Shown here: piece after piece, positions 42,681-49,474 of the stretch
Numbering within the stretch: the first letter of the stretch is position 1
Layout of the letters: the number at the start of each line of letters is the position of its first letter
The notes under the pieces: generated by a model
Told to the model about the DNA's origin: nothing
The model's database searches: none
The model's input: the letters and a program-made list of their open reading frames with translations, nothing else
IMG/VR virus record: IMGVR_UViG_3300042900_000531
Span: 1 to 64,000 of that record
Reading direction: 5' to 3' (one strand)
From: a virus
DNA length: 64,000 bases
Position numbers and translations under genes: made by a program

Positions 42681-43682
42681 ATGTCTACATCATCCATCCT
42701 CAACAAGTTCGGTCTTTCAAATGACCTATTCTCGGCAATCGCAGAGAACATTGACAACTTGCAATCTACTGCTCGTACACAGAGCCTCGTAGTTGGCAAA
42801 ACAGTCAAGTTCACTGGCTCCGTCAATGGCATTGAAGTTCCTGCAGAAGTAACCCTTCGTGAAGCTAACTTGTCACGACTTTCAGTGCTTCGTCAGTCAT
42901 CGCCATACACAGGTAAAGAATACCTTCTTGTCACTGGTGTAATGAACCCTGTCAAGCTTGATATTTCAGTAAACATCGATGGCGAGTCCATGAGTCTTGT
43001 TGATCTCTTGCATGCATTTGTTGGTGATTCTGTTGAACGTTCAAAGTTCGAAGAATCCCTTGCTGCAATGGGCATGAACTACTCAGCCGGTATGCCATTG
43101 TTCTTCCAGCAATTCGGTGCACATGAAGAAGGTATCAAGCATGCCATCAATGCCTTTAAAACTGCTGGTGCAATCGATGTAACCAATTCCATTGAAAATC
43201 CTGGTCGCATTGTTGCTGCATACCAACACCAATCAGGTGTTCCAATGACCAGTTTCGAGCTTGGCACAACCGATCGTGAAAAGTCGCGTACCAATCAAGG
43301 TTTCTTGAACCTTGTTGACGCTTCTGTATCAACGTTCCAACGTGTATACCAGCTTCGTCTCGAGGCACATTCGCTTGGCCAGAAGATTTCTGATCTTCCT
43401 CAAGCTAAAGTAAAAGAAGCAGAAGAGAAGCGTAAAGAACTTCTTGCACTGTCTCGCCAATGGGTCAGCAACTGGTCCGGTTCGCAAGAGCGTATCAAAG
43501 TAGAAAAGAATGGTTCAAAGACTCCTCAAAACATCTTTGACCCAGTCAACGCTCCTTGTGGTCGTTTCTCGCTTGCAGTACAAGGCGAAGTCGTTGCATG
43601 CGATCTCTGGAGTAACTCGGCACGTGCTGAGCAGACTTCAGTTGTCGTTGAAGCAATTGAAAACGAAGAAGATCCCTTCTAA
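42681..43682 (+). CDS. Abundant-type protein with SSB-like tip (333 aa)
   Basis: The ATG at 42681 follows AAGGAGA. The N-terminal ~120 residues are strand-rich (VGKTVKFTGSVNGIEVPAEV, KEYLLVTGVM), the middle is helical, and the last residues are AIENEEDPF, an acidic tail ending in hydrophobic residues like the D/E-rich PF tips of SSB proteins that bind repair partners. Single-gene unit. I infer a DNA-metabolism scaffold. No family was recognised. Confidence 0.5.
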   Translation: MSTSSILNKFGLSNDLFSAIAENIDNLQSTARTQSLVVGKTVKFTGSVNGIEVPAEVTLREANLSRLSVLRQSSPYTGKEYLLVTGVMNPVKLDISVNIDGESMSLVDLLHAFVGDSVERSKFEESLAAMGMNYSAGMPLFFQQFGAHEEGIKHAINAFKTAGAIDVTNSIENPGRIVAAYQHQSGVPMTSFELGTTDREKSRTNQGFLNLVDASVSTFQRVYQLRLEAHSLGQKISDLPQAKVKEAEEKRKELLALSRQWVSNWSGSQERIKVEKNGSKTPQNIFDPVNAPCGRFSLAVQGEVVACDLWSNSARAEQTSVVVEAIENEEDPF

Positions 43683-43706
43683 ACTTCGGTAACTGCCAAC
43701 TGTGGG

Positions 43707-43741
43707 GTGCGTATACAGTATAAACGCACATTTATTATAAT
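43707..43741 (+). terminator. Hairpin after the 333-aa gene
   Basis: GTGCGT/ACGCAC stem (43707-43712 with 43724-43729) followed by ATTTATTATAATT. Confidence 0.45.
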
Positions 43742-43883
43742 TACATAAGATGTTTCTAAACAGTCTTAGTATTTTTTTACAGCTTGTCCTTAGCATTGAC
43801 AACATAAAAGGCTAGTCGTCGATAGGTAATCAATATTAATGTTCTCGAAAAGGGCCTTGGCCAAAGTACAGATTTAATATTAT

Positions 43884-43911
43884 AATGGTTCGAATCCATT
43901 TAGACGCACCA
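43884..43911 (+). other. tRNA 3'-half-like sequence with CCA
   Basis: A perfect T arm AATGG-TTCGAAT-CCATT (43884-43900) is followed by TAGACGC, a discriminator A and CCA. No matching D or anticodon arm precedes it at normal spacing, and no GCGTCTA acceptor partner was found; the best is GCGTATA at 43709. It may be an attP core copied from a host tRNA gene, a tRNA relic, or the end of an unusual tRNA-like RNA. Confidence 0.4.
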
Positions 43912-43967
43912 TAGTTACATAAACATATATAATAAAACATTTTTTATTCATACAAAGGAGAATATTA

Positions 43968-44171
43968 ATGACCACACCACAAGAAATCATCCAACAACAA
44001 CAAGAATTAATTGAACAATACAGAGTAGTAGTCAACGCTCATGGTGAAGCACAAGAAAAACTATACCAGTACATCAATCAAATCCACAAACTCCTACTTA
44101 CTGATGATCCAGTATCTAAAGAAGTAGCTATAGATCACATCGGCAAACTCGCAGCAAAGGCAAAACAATGA
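43968..44171 (+). CDS. Small coiled-coil protein (67 aa)
   Basis: ATG 43968 after AAGGAG reads MTTPQEIIQQQQELIEQY, a Gln/Glu-rich helix, then IDHIGKLAAKAKQ. It overlaps the next ATG (ATGA). Not recognised. Confidence 0.5.
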   Translation: MTTPQEIIQQQQELIEQYRVVVNAHGEAQEKLYQYINQIHKLLLTDDPVSKEVAIDHIGKLAAKAKQ

Positions 44172-44419
44172 GAGATCAACTAACACCATGCATTGTATGT
44201 GAAAAAGCAGTCATCTACCTATGGCCAGAAGAATTTGGCACAGGTGATACTAATAATCTTAATGGTGCTACACACCTAAACTTTTATTCTGGTTATGGCT
44301 CAGAGTTTGACTGTAACGAGTATCAAGCAATCATCTGTGACGATTGTCTCGACAAAGCAATTCAACGTAACCGAGTACTGTTTGTTAAAGAACATTCTCT
44401 ATTTGGTGACAATAATTAA
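44168..44419 (+). CDS. Small Cys protein (83 aa)
   Basis: ATG 44168 in ATGA overlap. CIVCEKAVIYLWPEE and CDDCLDKAIQRN give two CxxC pairs around a 50-residue insert, a zinc-binding pattern shared with several small proteins here. It ends before a strong terminator. Confidence 0.5.
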   Translation: MRDQLTPCIVCEKAVIYLWPEEFGTGDTNNLNGATHLNFYSGYGSEFDCNEYQAIICDDCLDKAIQRNRVLFVKEHSLFGDNN

Positions 44420-44441
44420 CCGTACCAACAAAAATCTAATT

Positions 44442-44492
44442 AGGCATTGTTATGTATCCCATGTGGTATATAACATGCCTTTTTATTTTTTT
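44442..44492 (+). terminator. Long terminator hairpin
   Basis: AGGCAT...ATGCCT stem with an inner GTTAT/ATAAC part, then TTTTATTTTTTT. Confidence 0.72.
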
Positions 44493-44498
44493 CTATAA

Positions 44499-44511
44499 GG
44501 CGAGAATCGCC
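44499..44511 (+). repeat. GGCGAGAATCGCC hairpin, copy 1
   Basis: A 13-base GGCGA-GAA-TCGCC palindrome directly after a terminator T-tract. A second identical copy lies at 44955-44967 in the same setting. Confidence 0.5.
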
Positions 44512-44641
44512 GAAATTTAAACCTTATTTTAAAGTCGGTATTCGAGCCGTAATTATTTGTCCTACGAGTTGATCGCTGGCAATACAACTGATATAGTTAT
44601 ATCGTCTAAGCAGACAACTCACATAAGGAGAAATAATAGAC

Positions 44642-44857
44642 ATGACTCGGCAACACCAATCATCTACGATGAAGAAAGTCCTATCGGAGCTACTCCGGTT
44701 AGGATTTAAAGTTGAAAGAGCAAAGTCGGGCGTATATAAGATTGTTCCCCCCTCTACAATCCAAGGCCCAATGTACACGACACATGGAACAGAATCAGCC
44801 CTGCATCCCATGCGTCGAGACTTTAAAAGATTGTACAATGTAAATCTCCCTGTTTGA
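44642..44857 (+). CDS. HicA-like small protein (71 aa)
   Basis: ATG 44642 reads MTRQHQSSTMKKVLSELL, GFKVERAKSGVYKIVPP and GPMYTTHGTESALHPMRRD. The helix-strand-strand pattern with a conserved THG and a basic helix recalls HicA/dsRBD-like small folds of actinophages. A catalytic HicA His is plausible in TTHGTES but not certain. It contains two in-frame CGG codons. Ends before a terminator. Confidence 0.5.
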   Translation: MTRQHQSSTMKKVLSELLRLGFKVERAKSGVYKIVPPSTIQGPMYTTHGTESALHPMRRDFKRLYNVNLPV

Positions 44858-44874
44858 GTAATATGCGGACTGAG

Positions 44875-44916
44875 AAGCCGGTTGTAGGTATGGTGGTTAC
44901 CTACGCCGGCTTTTCG
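44875..44916 (+). terminator. Strong terminator
   Basis: AAGCCGG...CCGGCTT outer stem and GTAGGTA/TACCTAC inner stem, followed by TTTTC. Confidence 0.8.
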
Positions 44917-44954
44917 TATGTCCCTAGTTAAAATATTATATTTTTTATTCCTAG

Positions 44955-44967
44955 GGCGAGAATCGCC
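44955..44967 (+). repeat. GGCGAGAATCGCC hairpin, copy 2
   Basis: Identical 13-base palindrome to 44499-44511, again preceded by a T-rich stretch. Confidence 0.5.
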
Positions 44968-45046
44968 GCAATCAAATAATGCTTTACTTACCTATGGTAT
45001 ATACATAAATAGGATAGCGACAGTATACCTTTAGGGTAACTATAAG

Positions 45047-45068
45047 ATCAATCCTTGATCCTTTTTGT
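45047..45068 (+). terminator. GATCAA/TTGATC hairpin
   Basis: A six-bp stem with a TCC loop followed by CTTTTTG, inside the non-coding region. A weak intrinsic terminator. Confidence 0.4.
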
Positions 45069-45152
45069 TAATAAAACCCCATAAGGTAGACCCTCGCACA
45101 GGGGCACCCATATATAACCTGTATAAACTATACAACCCTATAAATGGATCCT

Positions 45153-45190
45153 ACCCCCTATCCCCCACTAGTCCCCACCACCCACCACTA
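45153..45190 (-). other. G-quadruplex-forming tract on minus strand
   Basis: On the minus strand the runs GGG, GGGG, GGGGG and GGGGG are separated by loops of 3-6 bases. In a low-GC phage this is conspicuous and could block or time a polymerase, or mark an origin. Confidence 0.5.
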
Positions 45191-45272
45191 CAATCCCTCT
45201 CTACACAAGTATTATAAATGCTTAATCAAGCTATGAATACAATGTGATAAAACACTGATACAGGAGCTATCT

Positions 45273-45524
45273 ATGAAACGACTACTTAAGCACATAGGCC
45301 GTACTACAGCCAAGGTTATTAACCGTATTAAGTCTAAAGATACTCCTAGAAAAGTATTAGTATCCTATTGGGCATTAGAGAGCTTTTATTCTGCCGGCAT
45401 TTTCATAACCTTTATGATAGCTGGCATGTATATTCAAGCCTCTATAGCCCTAGCGGTACTAGCCCTACTAACCTACGCCATCCGTGGCGTACTACACACA
45501 GAAACTTACCAACATGTCCACTAA
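45273..45524 (+). CDS. Membrane protein with two helices (83 aa)
   Basis: ATG 45273 after AGGAG. Basic N terminus, then hydrophobic FYSAGIFITFMIAGMYI and SIALAVLALLTYAI separated by a short turn, giving a hairpin of two membrane helices. Size and topology resemble small class II holins, but no lysis cassette adjoins it. It overlaps the next gene by 11 nt. Confidence 0.5.
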   Translation: MKRLLKHIGRTTAKVINRIKSKDTPRKVLVSYWALESFYSAGIFITFMIAGMYIQASIALAVLALLTYAIRGVLHTETYQHVH

Positions 45525-45828
45525 ACCTTATCCTCCTAAGACACTACAAGAGATCTTCATGCTCATGGGATTCTATTCAAGTGGTTTTTGTTCCGGCCAT
45601 TGCGAACACGCTCCTATGCGTACTAGCAATCCAGAACTAAACTCTCAGATAGAAGCCTGGCATGACAAGTATTATAGTTATCCTACTACACCTATAGAAT
45701 ATACTGGTGAGTACATGGAAAATGATACCCAAGATCAATACGTCAGTCCTCAGTCTCATATCGAACTCTATGACATCCTATCAGATAAGCTAATCCTTGA
45801 CAACGATTATGCGTCTGATCCGTTCTAA
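45514..45828 (+). CDS. Hypothetical protein (104 aa)
   Basis: ATG 45514 overlaps the membrane protein end and reads MSTKPYPPKTLQEIFML. It has CSGHCEHAPM, a possible metal site, and an acidic Tyr-rich second half ending DNDYASDPF. Function unknown. Confidence 0.5.
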   Translation: MSTKPYPPKTLQEIFMLMGFYSSGFCSGHCEHAPMRTSNPELNSQIEAWHDKYYSYPTTPIEYTGEYMENDTQDQYVSPQSHIELYDILSDKLILDNDYASDPF

Positions 45829-45858
45829 TTGCAAAAAAAATTAATCGCCGGATTTGGC

Positions 45859-46119
45859 ATGAAAAGAGATATAATGAACAATGTATTCAGCGAGATCCTC
45901 GATGATCCAAACAACTTAGAAATTCTTAACAAGTCACTGTTATCTCAACAGTCTACTCTTAAAAACTATCTAAACCTCGATTTGACCAACACTGTAACCA
46001 AAGAAGATCATATAAGGATCCAATCGTCTATTCAAAGAATTGATGATATCCTAGATATGATTGAAGGTTATAGTACGTCAAAAAACGAGGAAAAAGTTAC
46101 GCTTCAAGATCCAAGCTGA
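45859..46119 (+). CDS. Hypothetical helical protein (86 aa)
   Basis: Starts at 45859 or five codons later at 45874, where AGAGA is better placed. Helical with LNKSLLSQQSTLKNYLNL and IQSSIQRIDDILDMIEG. A terminator follows about 70 nt later. Not recognised. Confidence 0.45.
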   Translation: MKRDIMNNVFSEILDDPNNLEILNKSLLSQQSTLKNYLNLDLTNTVTKEDHIRIQSSIQRIDDILDMIEGYSTSKNEEKVTLQDPS

Positions 46120-46189
46120 GCTAGATATATACCCTCCTTTATCATCTAACTCCCATTAGGTAGTCAAGCTTGATCTAAAGCTAACCGAA

Positions 46190-46245
46190 CCCAGTTCCCA
46201 GTAGTCTTGTCCTTTGTACTACTGGGGGCTGGGCTTCCCACTATT
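46190..46245 (+). terminator. Long terminator hairpin
   Basis: CCCAG outer and TTCCCAGTAGT/ACTACTGGG inner stems, then a T-rich CTATTTTATTTT tail. Confidence 0.72.
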
Positions 46246-46265
46246 TTATTTTAAAAAGGGGTAAG

Positions 46266-46514
46266 ATTATTCTTCCTAAACAAAACCCATCCTCATCTCT
46301 AGGTGAGTTAGAAGCTCAGTTCTTTGAGAACCTGAGAGTCTTTCACGAAACCTATACAAAATATTATGATTGTTTAATTACAGTTCCTATCGTACAAGAT
46401 AACATCAAGGATTTGAGATCTCTAACTGAAGGATTTGACACTCTGTCTAAGGCCTTTAGTAACATGTCTCAATCTCTTCCTGCCTTGTGCGAAGCCAAAG
46501 GAATTGTCTTTTAA
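46266..46514 (+). CDS. Small helical protein, non-ATG start (~82 aa)
   Basis: The frame after TAA at 46251-46253 runs IILPKQNPSSSLGELEA, FHETYTKYYDCL, LRSLTEGFDTLSKAFS to GIVF and TAA. Codon use and helical pattern look coding, but there is no ATG, GTG or TTG near the start. AAGGGG lies correctly before ATT at 46266, suggesting an AUU start. A sequence error in the start is possible. Confidence 0.45.
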   Translation: MILPKQNPSSSLGELEAQFFENLRVFHETYTKYYDCLITVPIVQDNIKDLRSLTEGFDTLSKAFSNMSQSLPALCEAKGIVF

Positions 46515-46703
46515 ATCGTATTTTTTGTTAAACCTCGTATTTTATACACCTTTGAGGTTTTTAATACTATATAATATATATGACTTGTAATGATGGTATC
46601 TGAAAAACTTCAGATATTTCCGATATCATCTACATTTAACACCTGTAGCTATATATCTTTATATATCTTATTATCAACAACAACCTCATAGAGGAGTACC
46701 AAA

Positions 46704-46958
46704 ATGCCAAGAGGAAAAACAAATGCTATTGAACAGCTCATCAATACCAAGTACAGCAACGGAACTGAAATCACTGTTGCTCAACTTGCAACAGAAGTTG
46801 ACTGCACTGTTCAAAACGTTTACATCTACATGCGAAAGAATTCTACTAGATTCTCTCAAATTCGTAGAGGCGTATATAAAGTTAATCCATCTGGCACTGT
46901 CGCTGTTAACAGCAGCAGCAGTGGCAGCATGACCATTGACGCTTCTACAGAAATATAG
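46704..46958 (+). CDS. Helix-turn-helix DNA-binding protein (84 aa)
   Basis: ATG 46704 after GAGGAG. IEQLINTKYSNGTEITV, then AQLATEVDCTVQNVYIYMRK, a clear helix-turn-helix, and IRRGVYKVNP, a wing-like strand, with a Ser-rich tail. It probably regulates phage transcription. Single-gene unit followed by a hairpin. Confidence 0.65.
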   Translation: MPRGKTNAIEQLINTKYSNGTEITVAQLATEVDCTVQNVYIYMRKNSTRFSQIRRGVYKVNPSGTVAVNSSSSGSMTIDASTEI

Positions 46959-47049
46959 ACACCAAAGCTAAGTAATACTTTAAAAACCGTTACTATTTAT
47001 AGAACGTAATTAATTTATTGCGAAGCGCAGGAGTACAATGTCTTTGTAA

Positions 47050-47090
47050 GATCCCGGGAAATTGTCCCAACAGTTTCTCGGGATTCTTCC
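47050..47090 (+). terminator. Hairpin after the HTH gene
   Basis: GATCCCG/CGGGATT stem extended by GAAA/TTTC, followed by a weak CTTCCATTT tail. Confidence 0.5.
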
Positions 47091-47237
47091 ATTTAAGAAA
47101 TGTATTCCTTTTTCCGTTTATACCGTAATTCTATTTAGAATTAAAACAGGAAAATATTATATTAAATAATATCCTGTACGGTTAACACTGGAGGAACAAA
47201 CTGTTAAGTTTAAAAACCAATAACACTATCATCTATG

Positions 47238-47246
47238 TGATACAAT
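47238..47246 (+). promoter_or_regulatory. Extended -10 promoter candidate
   Basis: TGATACAAT (TG-n-TACAAT) with no clear -35. A start a few bases later would make the structured leader begin at the first GCCCG hairpin. Confidence 0.4.
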
Positions 47247-47252
47247 ATGTAA

Positions 47253-47435
47253 TGCCCGTTTGCACCGGGCAAGGGTAATATCCCTAACCCAAATAGATAG
47301 TTATATCTACGAAGTCGGAGAGGCAATCCTGCCACTGCTGCGGACAATTCGTTGTGTCCGTGCATCTTCGGTTTCGCAACCTGCGCGTTTGCTAATGAGA
47401 CGTAAGTCTCAAACCCACACGAAAAGGAGCGAAAA
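47253..47435 (+). ncRNA. Structured 5' leader of the Rpf/SLT gene
   Basis: Successive stems are GCCCG/CGGGC, GGG/CCC, GGCA/TGCC, GGACA/TGTCC and GTTTG-CTAAT-GAGAC-GTAA-GTCTC-CAAAC, the last a bulged double stem just before the AAAAGGAG Shine-Dalgarno. It is GC-richer than its surroundings. Actinobacterial rpf genes are often under c-di-AMP (ydaO) riboswitch control, but the conserved ydaO end motif is not evident, so class membership is open. Confidence 0.45.
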
Positions 47436-47438
47436 CCC

Positions 47439-48290
47439 ATGCGCATAATACGAAACATATTATTGTCACTTCTGGTGATAATAGCTGGAGGATTACCAGC
47501 AACAACAACATCAGTATCTGCTAAGAATGTCGACGGTGTTTCGGAAGTTTCTTCCGAGCCCCGAAGTACCACCTTACTCAGTTATCCTACTAAATGGAAA
47601 CCTATCTATTACAAGATGGGTCCATCAATAAACTACTGGAAAAAAGTTGCCAAATGTGAAACAAATGGCAACTGGCAAGACGGTGGCAACTGGGGAGGTG
47701 GACTTGGTATAGCTGAGTCCACATGGAAAGGATACGGTGGCAATGAATTTGCTGCCCATCCCTCCAAAGCTACAATGCTAGAACAGATAATTGTTGCTAA
47801 TAGAGTATCAACATTTGGCTATCAAACTAAGAATGAATTTATGACTGTCGAAGACAGAACTAATAATAAACCATTCTTTAGACCAGCTGTTGGTTTTAAT
47901 GGTTGGGGTTGTATTAAAAACAACTCCTATCTTAAACCTAATGTTCCTAAATTCTATTACTCTAAGCTTCCAGCTAGTCCAGAGTTTTATTGTCCAGCAT
48001 TTGAACCTATATTTAAAAAATATGGTTTACCATGGAAAGTATTCTCATACATTGCATGGCGTGAATCACGTTGTGATCCGAATGCCTTCAATGACACTCT
48101 AAACTCTGATGGATCTACTGATTCTGGCTTGTTGCAGATCAACTCATGTTGGTATAAAACATTCAAGGCAGAAACAGGCTATGATTCCACTCATTTGATG
48201 AACCCTGAACTTAACGCTTTATTTGCCAGCTGGATTCTACACTTTTCAAGTGGCAGACTATCCAATTGGAATATTAAAGCAAGAGTATAG
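47439..48290 (+). CDS. Secreted Rpf plus SLT double muralytic enzyme
   Basis: This 283-aa protein has a signal peptide (RNILLSLLVIIAGGLPATTT) and two lysozyme-fold domains. Residues ~65-130 match the Rpf domain: WKKVAKCETNGNWQ with its catalytic Glu, GGLGIAESTWKGYGG. Residues ~195-280 match a lytic transglycosylase: YIAWRESRCDPNAFN with a Glu, DSGLLQINSCWYKTF. Both cut the glycan of peptidoglycan. It may open the wall during lysis or infection, or stimulate the host as Rpf proteins do. Rpf domains are characteristic of Actinobacteria. Confidence 0.85.
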   Translation: MRIIRNILLSLLVIIAGGLPATTTSVSAKNVDGVSEVSSEPRSTTLLSYPTKWKPIYYKMGPSINYWKKVAKCETNGNWQDGGNWGGGLGIAESTWKGYGGNEFAAHPSKATMLEQIIVANRVSTFGYQTKNEFMTVEDRTNNKPFFRPAVGFNGWGCIKNNSYLKPNVPKFYYSKLPASPEFYCPAFEPIFKKYGLPWKVFSYIAWRESRCDPNAFNDTLNSDGSTDSGLLQINSCWYKTFKAETGYDSTHLMNPELNALFASWILHFSSGRLSNWNIKARV

Positions 48291-48338
48291 TACATCCAGA
48301 AATATACAAACCTTAATCATTAATACAAGGAGAACACG

Positions 48339-48701
48339 ATGACCACACGGATTCGTAACCTGTCAGACATGTCCACTGCTACTCAGTTGATCAAACGCCC
48401 AGAGCGATTTGGTATAACTGATGTAACCTCACTCATGACACCAGTAGCTAGCTTTCCAATAGGAGCTGGCCGTGGACGTAAGCGTAATGCTATTACCACA
48501 CAGATGTACGCACATCTTTTGGAAAACATGAACCAATCATTCCATATCAATATCCCGTTTGCTACTCAAAAAGAAGCAAACAACTTTGCTGCTAACCTAT
48601 ACAGCAAAGCACGTCAAGATGGATTGTCATTTAGCCGTTGCGTAGTGCAAGATCAAACAAAAGCTAATGCTTGGAACCTTTGGGTCGAGCTTAGCCGATA
48701 G
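48339..48701 (+). CDS. Hypothetical protein (120 aa)
   Basis: ATG 48339 after AAGGAG reads MTTRIRNLSDMSTATQ. It has a basic GAGRGRKRNAITTQMY segment and a second half with ATQKEANNFAANLYSKARQ and RCVVQDQTKANAWNLWV. A nucleic acid-binding role is possible. Its second and third codons ACC ACA are followed by CGG read in frame. Ends before a strong terminator. Confidence 0.5.
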   Translation: MTTRIRNLSDMSTATQLIKRPERFGITDVTSLMTPVASFPIGAGRGRKRNAITTQMYAHLLENMNQSFHINIPFATQKEANNFAANLYSKARQDGLSFSRCVVQDQTKANAWNLWVELSR

Positions 48702-48726
48702 GTTAATTAAAATACAAAGCATCTCA

Positions 48727-48756
48727 GGGTCGGGCTCGTAAGAGTCCGGCCCTTTT
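48727..48756 (+). terminator. Strong 11-bp hairpin terminator
   Basis: Stem 48727-48737 with 48742-48752, GTAA loop, then TTTT. Confidence 0.8.
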
Positions 48757-48782
48757 GCTATGTATCCACTTTTTTTGTTCGT

Positions 48783-48796
48783 ACAAAAAAGAAGGG
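48783..48796 (+). promoter_or_regulatory. AAAAAGAAGGG motif, copy 5
   Basis: ACAAAAAAGAAGGGA, 23 nt before the small membrane gene. Confidence 0.35.
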
Positions 48797-48818
48797 AACA
48801 CTACACAGAAGGTAACTT

Positions 48819-48959
48819 ATGTCAATATACATAGATCCTATAGCCATTATATTCTTTCCACTATGTTTCATAGTCTTGGTAGTCTCCTTTCTACGAGGAG
48901 ATTCTGAATACAGATATAAACGTGAACAGGAGAAACTTAAAAAGAAAACAAAACTATAG
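48819..48959 (+). CDS. Small membrane protein (46 aa)
   Basis: ATG 48819 reads MSIYIDPIAIIFFPLCF, then IVLVVSFLRG, one membrane helix, and a charged EYRYKREQEKLKKKTKL tail on the cytoplasmic side. Preceded by AGAAGG. Confidence 0.5.
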   Translation: MSIYIDPIAIIFFPLCFIVLVVSFLRGDSEYRYKREQEKLKKKTKL

Positions 48960-49004
48960 TATATACAAAACATCGACTTATATATTTACATAGGAGAATA
49001 CAAA

Positions 49005-49448
49005 ATGTTTATGATGATGATAATGCTAGCAATCTCTTCGACCATTGTCGAAATGATGTTTGCTGCTAACTTTGCTGGCTGGCGAATTAATGCCCATAAG
49101 TACAAATGGTTTAACATGGTTATATCCGTGCTAATCTCATTTATCTTGGGTATTGCATTCGGTGCCCAAGGCTTAATTGCCCTTGGTGCTGCCATGATAT
49201 CAACCGTACTGTCAATTCCGGGTTATGCATTCTTACACTGGAACTACGATAGTCCCAAAGCTCAGACTCTTGGGATTCCTCGTACAGAGCATATTAAAAT
49301 TGTAGCTAAAGACAAATCAGAAAAAGGCAAAGAACTTGCCGGTGATTTGGCTAAAGTTGCATACGGTACCGGTAAAGTTATTACCGCACCAATTTGGGTT
49401 ACCCGCAAGGCAACAACCAAATACAAGGCTTATAAAAAAGCCTCATAA
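49005..49448 (+). CDS. Membrane protein (147 aa)
   Basis: ATG 49005 after AGGAG. Three hydrophobic segments (MFMMMIMLAISSTIVEMMF, VISVLISFILGIAFGAQGL, ALGAAMISTVLSIPGYAF), then a Lys-rich soluble tail with a GKVITAPIWVTRKATTKY segment. It may remodel the host membrane. Not recognised. Confidence 0.55.
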   Translation: MFMMMIMLAISSTIVEMMFAANFAGWRINAHKYKWFNMVISVLISFILGIAFGAQGLIALGAAMISTVLSIPGYAFLHWNYDSPKAQTLGIPRTEHIKIVAKDKSEKGKELAGDLAKVAYGTGKVITAPIWVTRKATTKYKAYKKAS

Positions 49449-49474
49449 CTTATATTAAATAAAGGAATAGTATC

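Larger units (their letters stand above)
44917..45272 (+). other. Non-coding region with C-rich tract
   Basis: No supported ORF over 355 nt. It holds the second GGCGAGAATCGCC hairpin (44955-44967), a GATCAA/TTGATC hairpin with a T-tract (45047-45068) and a strongly strand-biased C-rich tract (45153-45190) in otherwise AT-rich DNA. It could be a control or replication region. Confidence 0.5.
46959..47438 (+). other. Long non-coding region before the Rpf gene
   Basis: 480 nt without a supported ORF: a terminator (47050-47090), an AT-rich inverted repeat (47147-47177), an extended -10 (47238-47246) and a ~185-nt structured leader. Confidence 0.55.

Noticed and set aside
43709-43911. tmRNA
   Set aside because: Acceptor-like ends can pair, but the 203-nt span has no Ala-type tag reading frame ending in a hydrophobic Ala-Ala, and a local terminator hairpin uses the same 5' bases.
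47253-47435. Firm assignment to the ydaO c-di-AMP riboswitch
   Set aside because: Gene context fits, but the conserved closing segment of that family is not visible; left as an unclassified structured leader.
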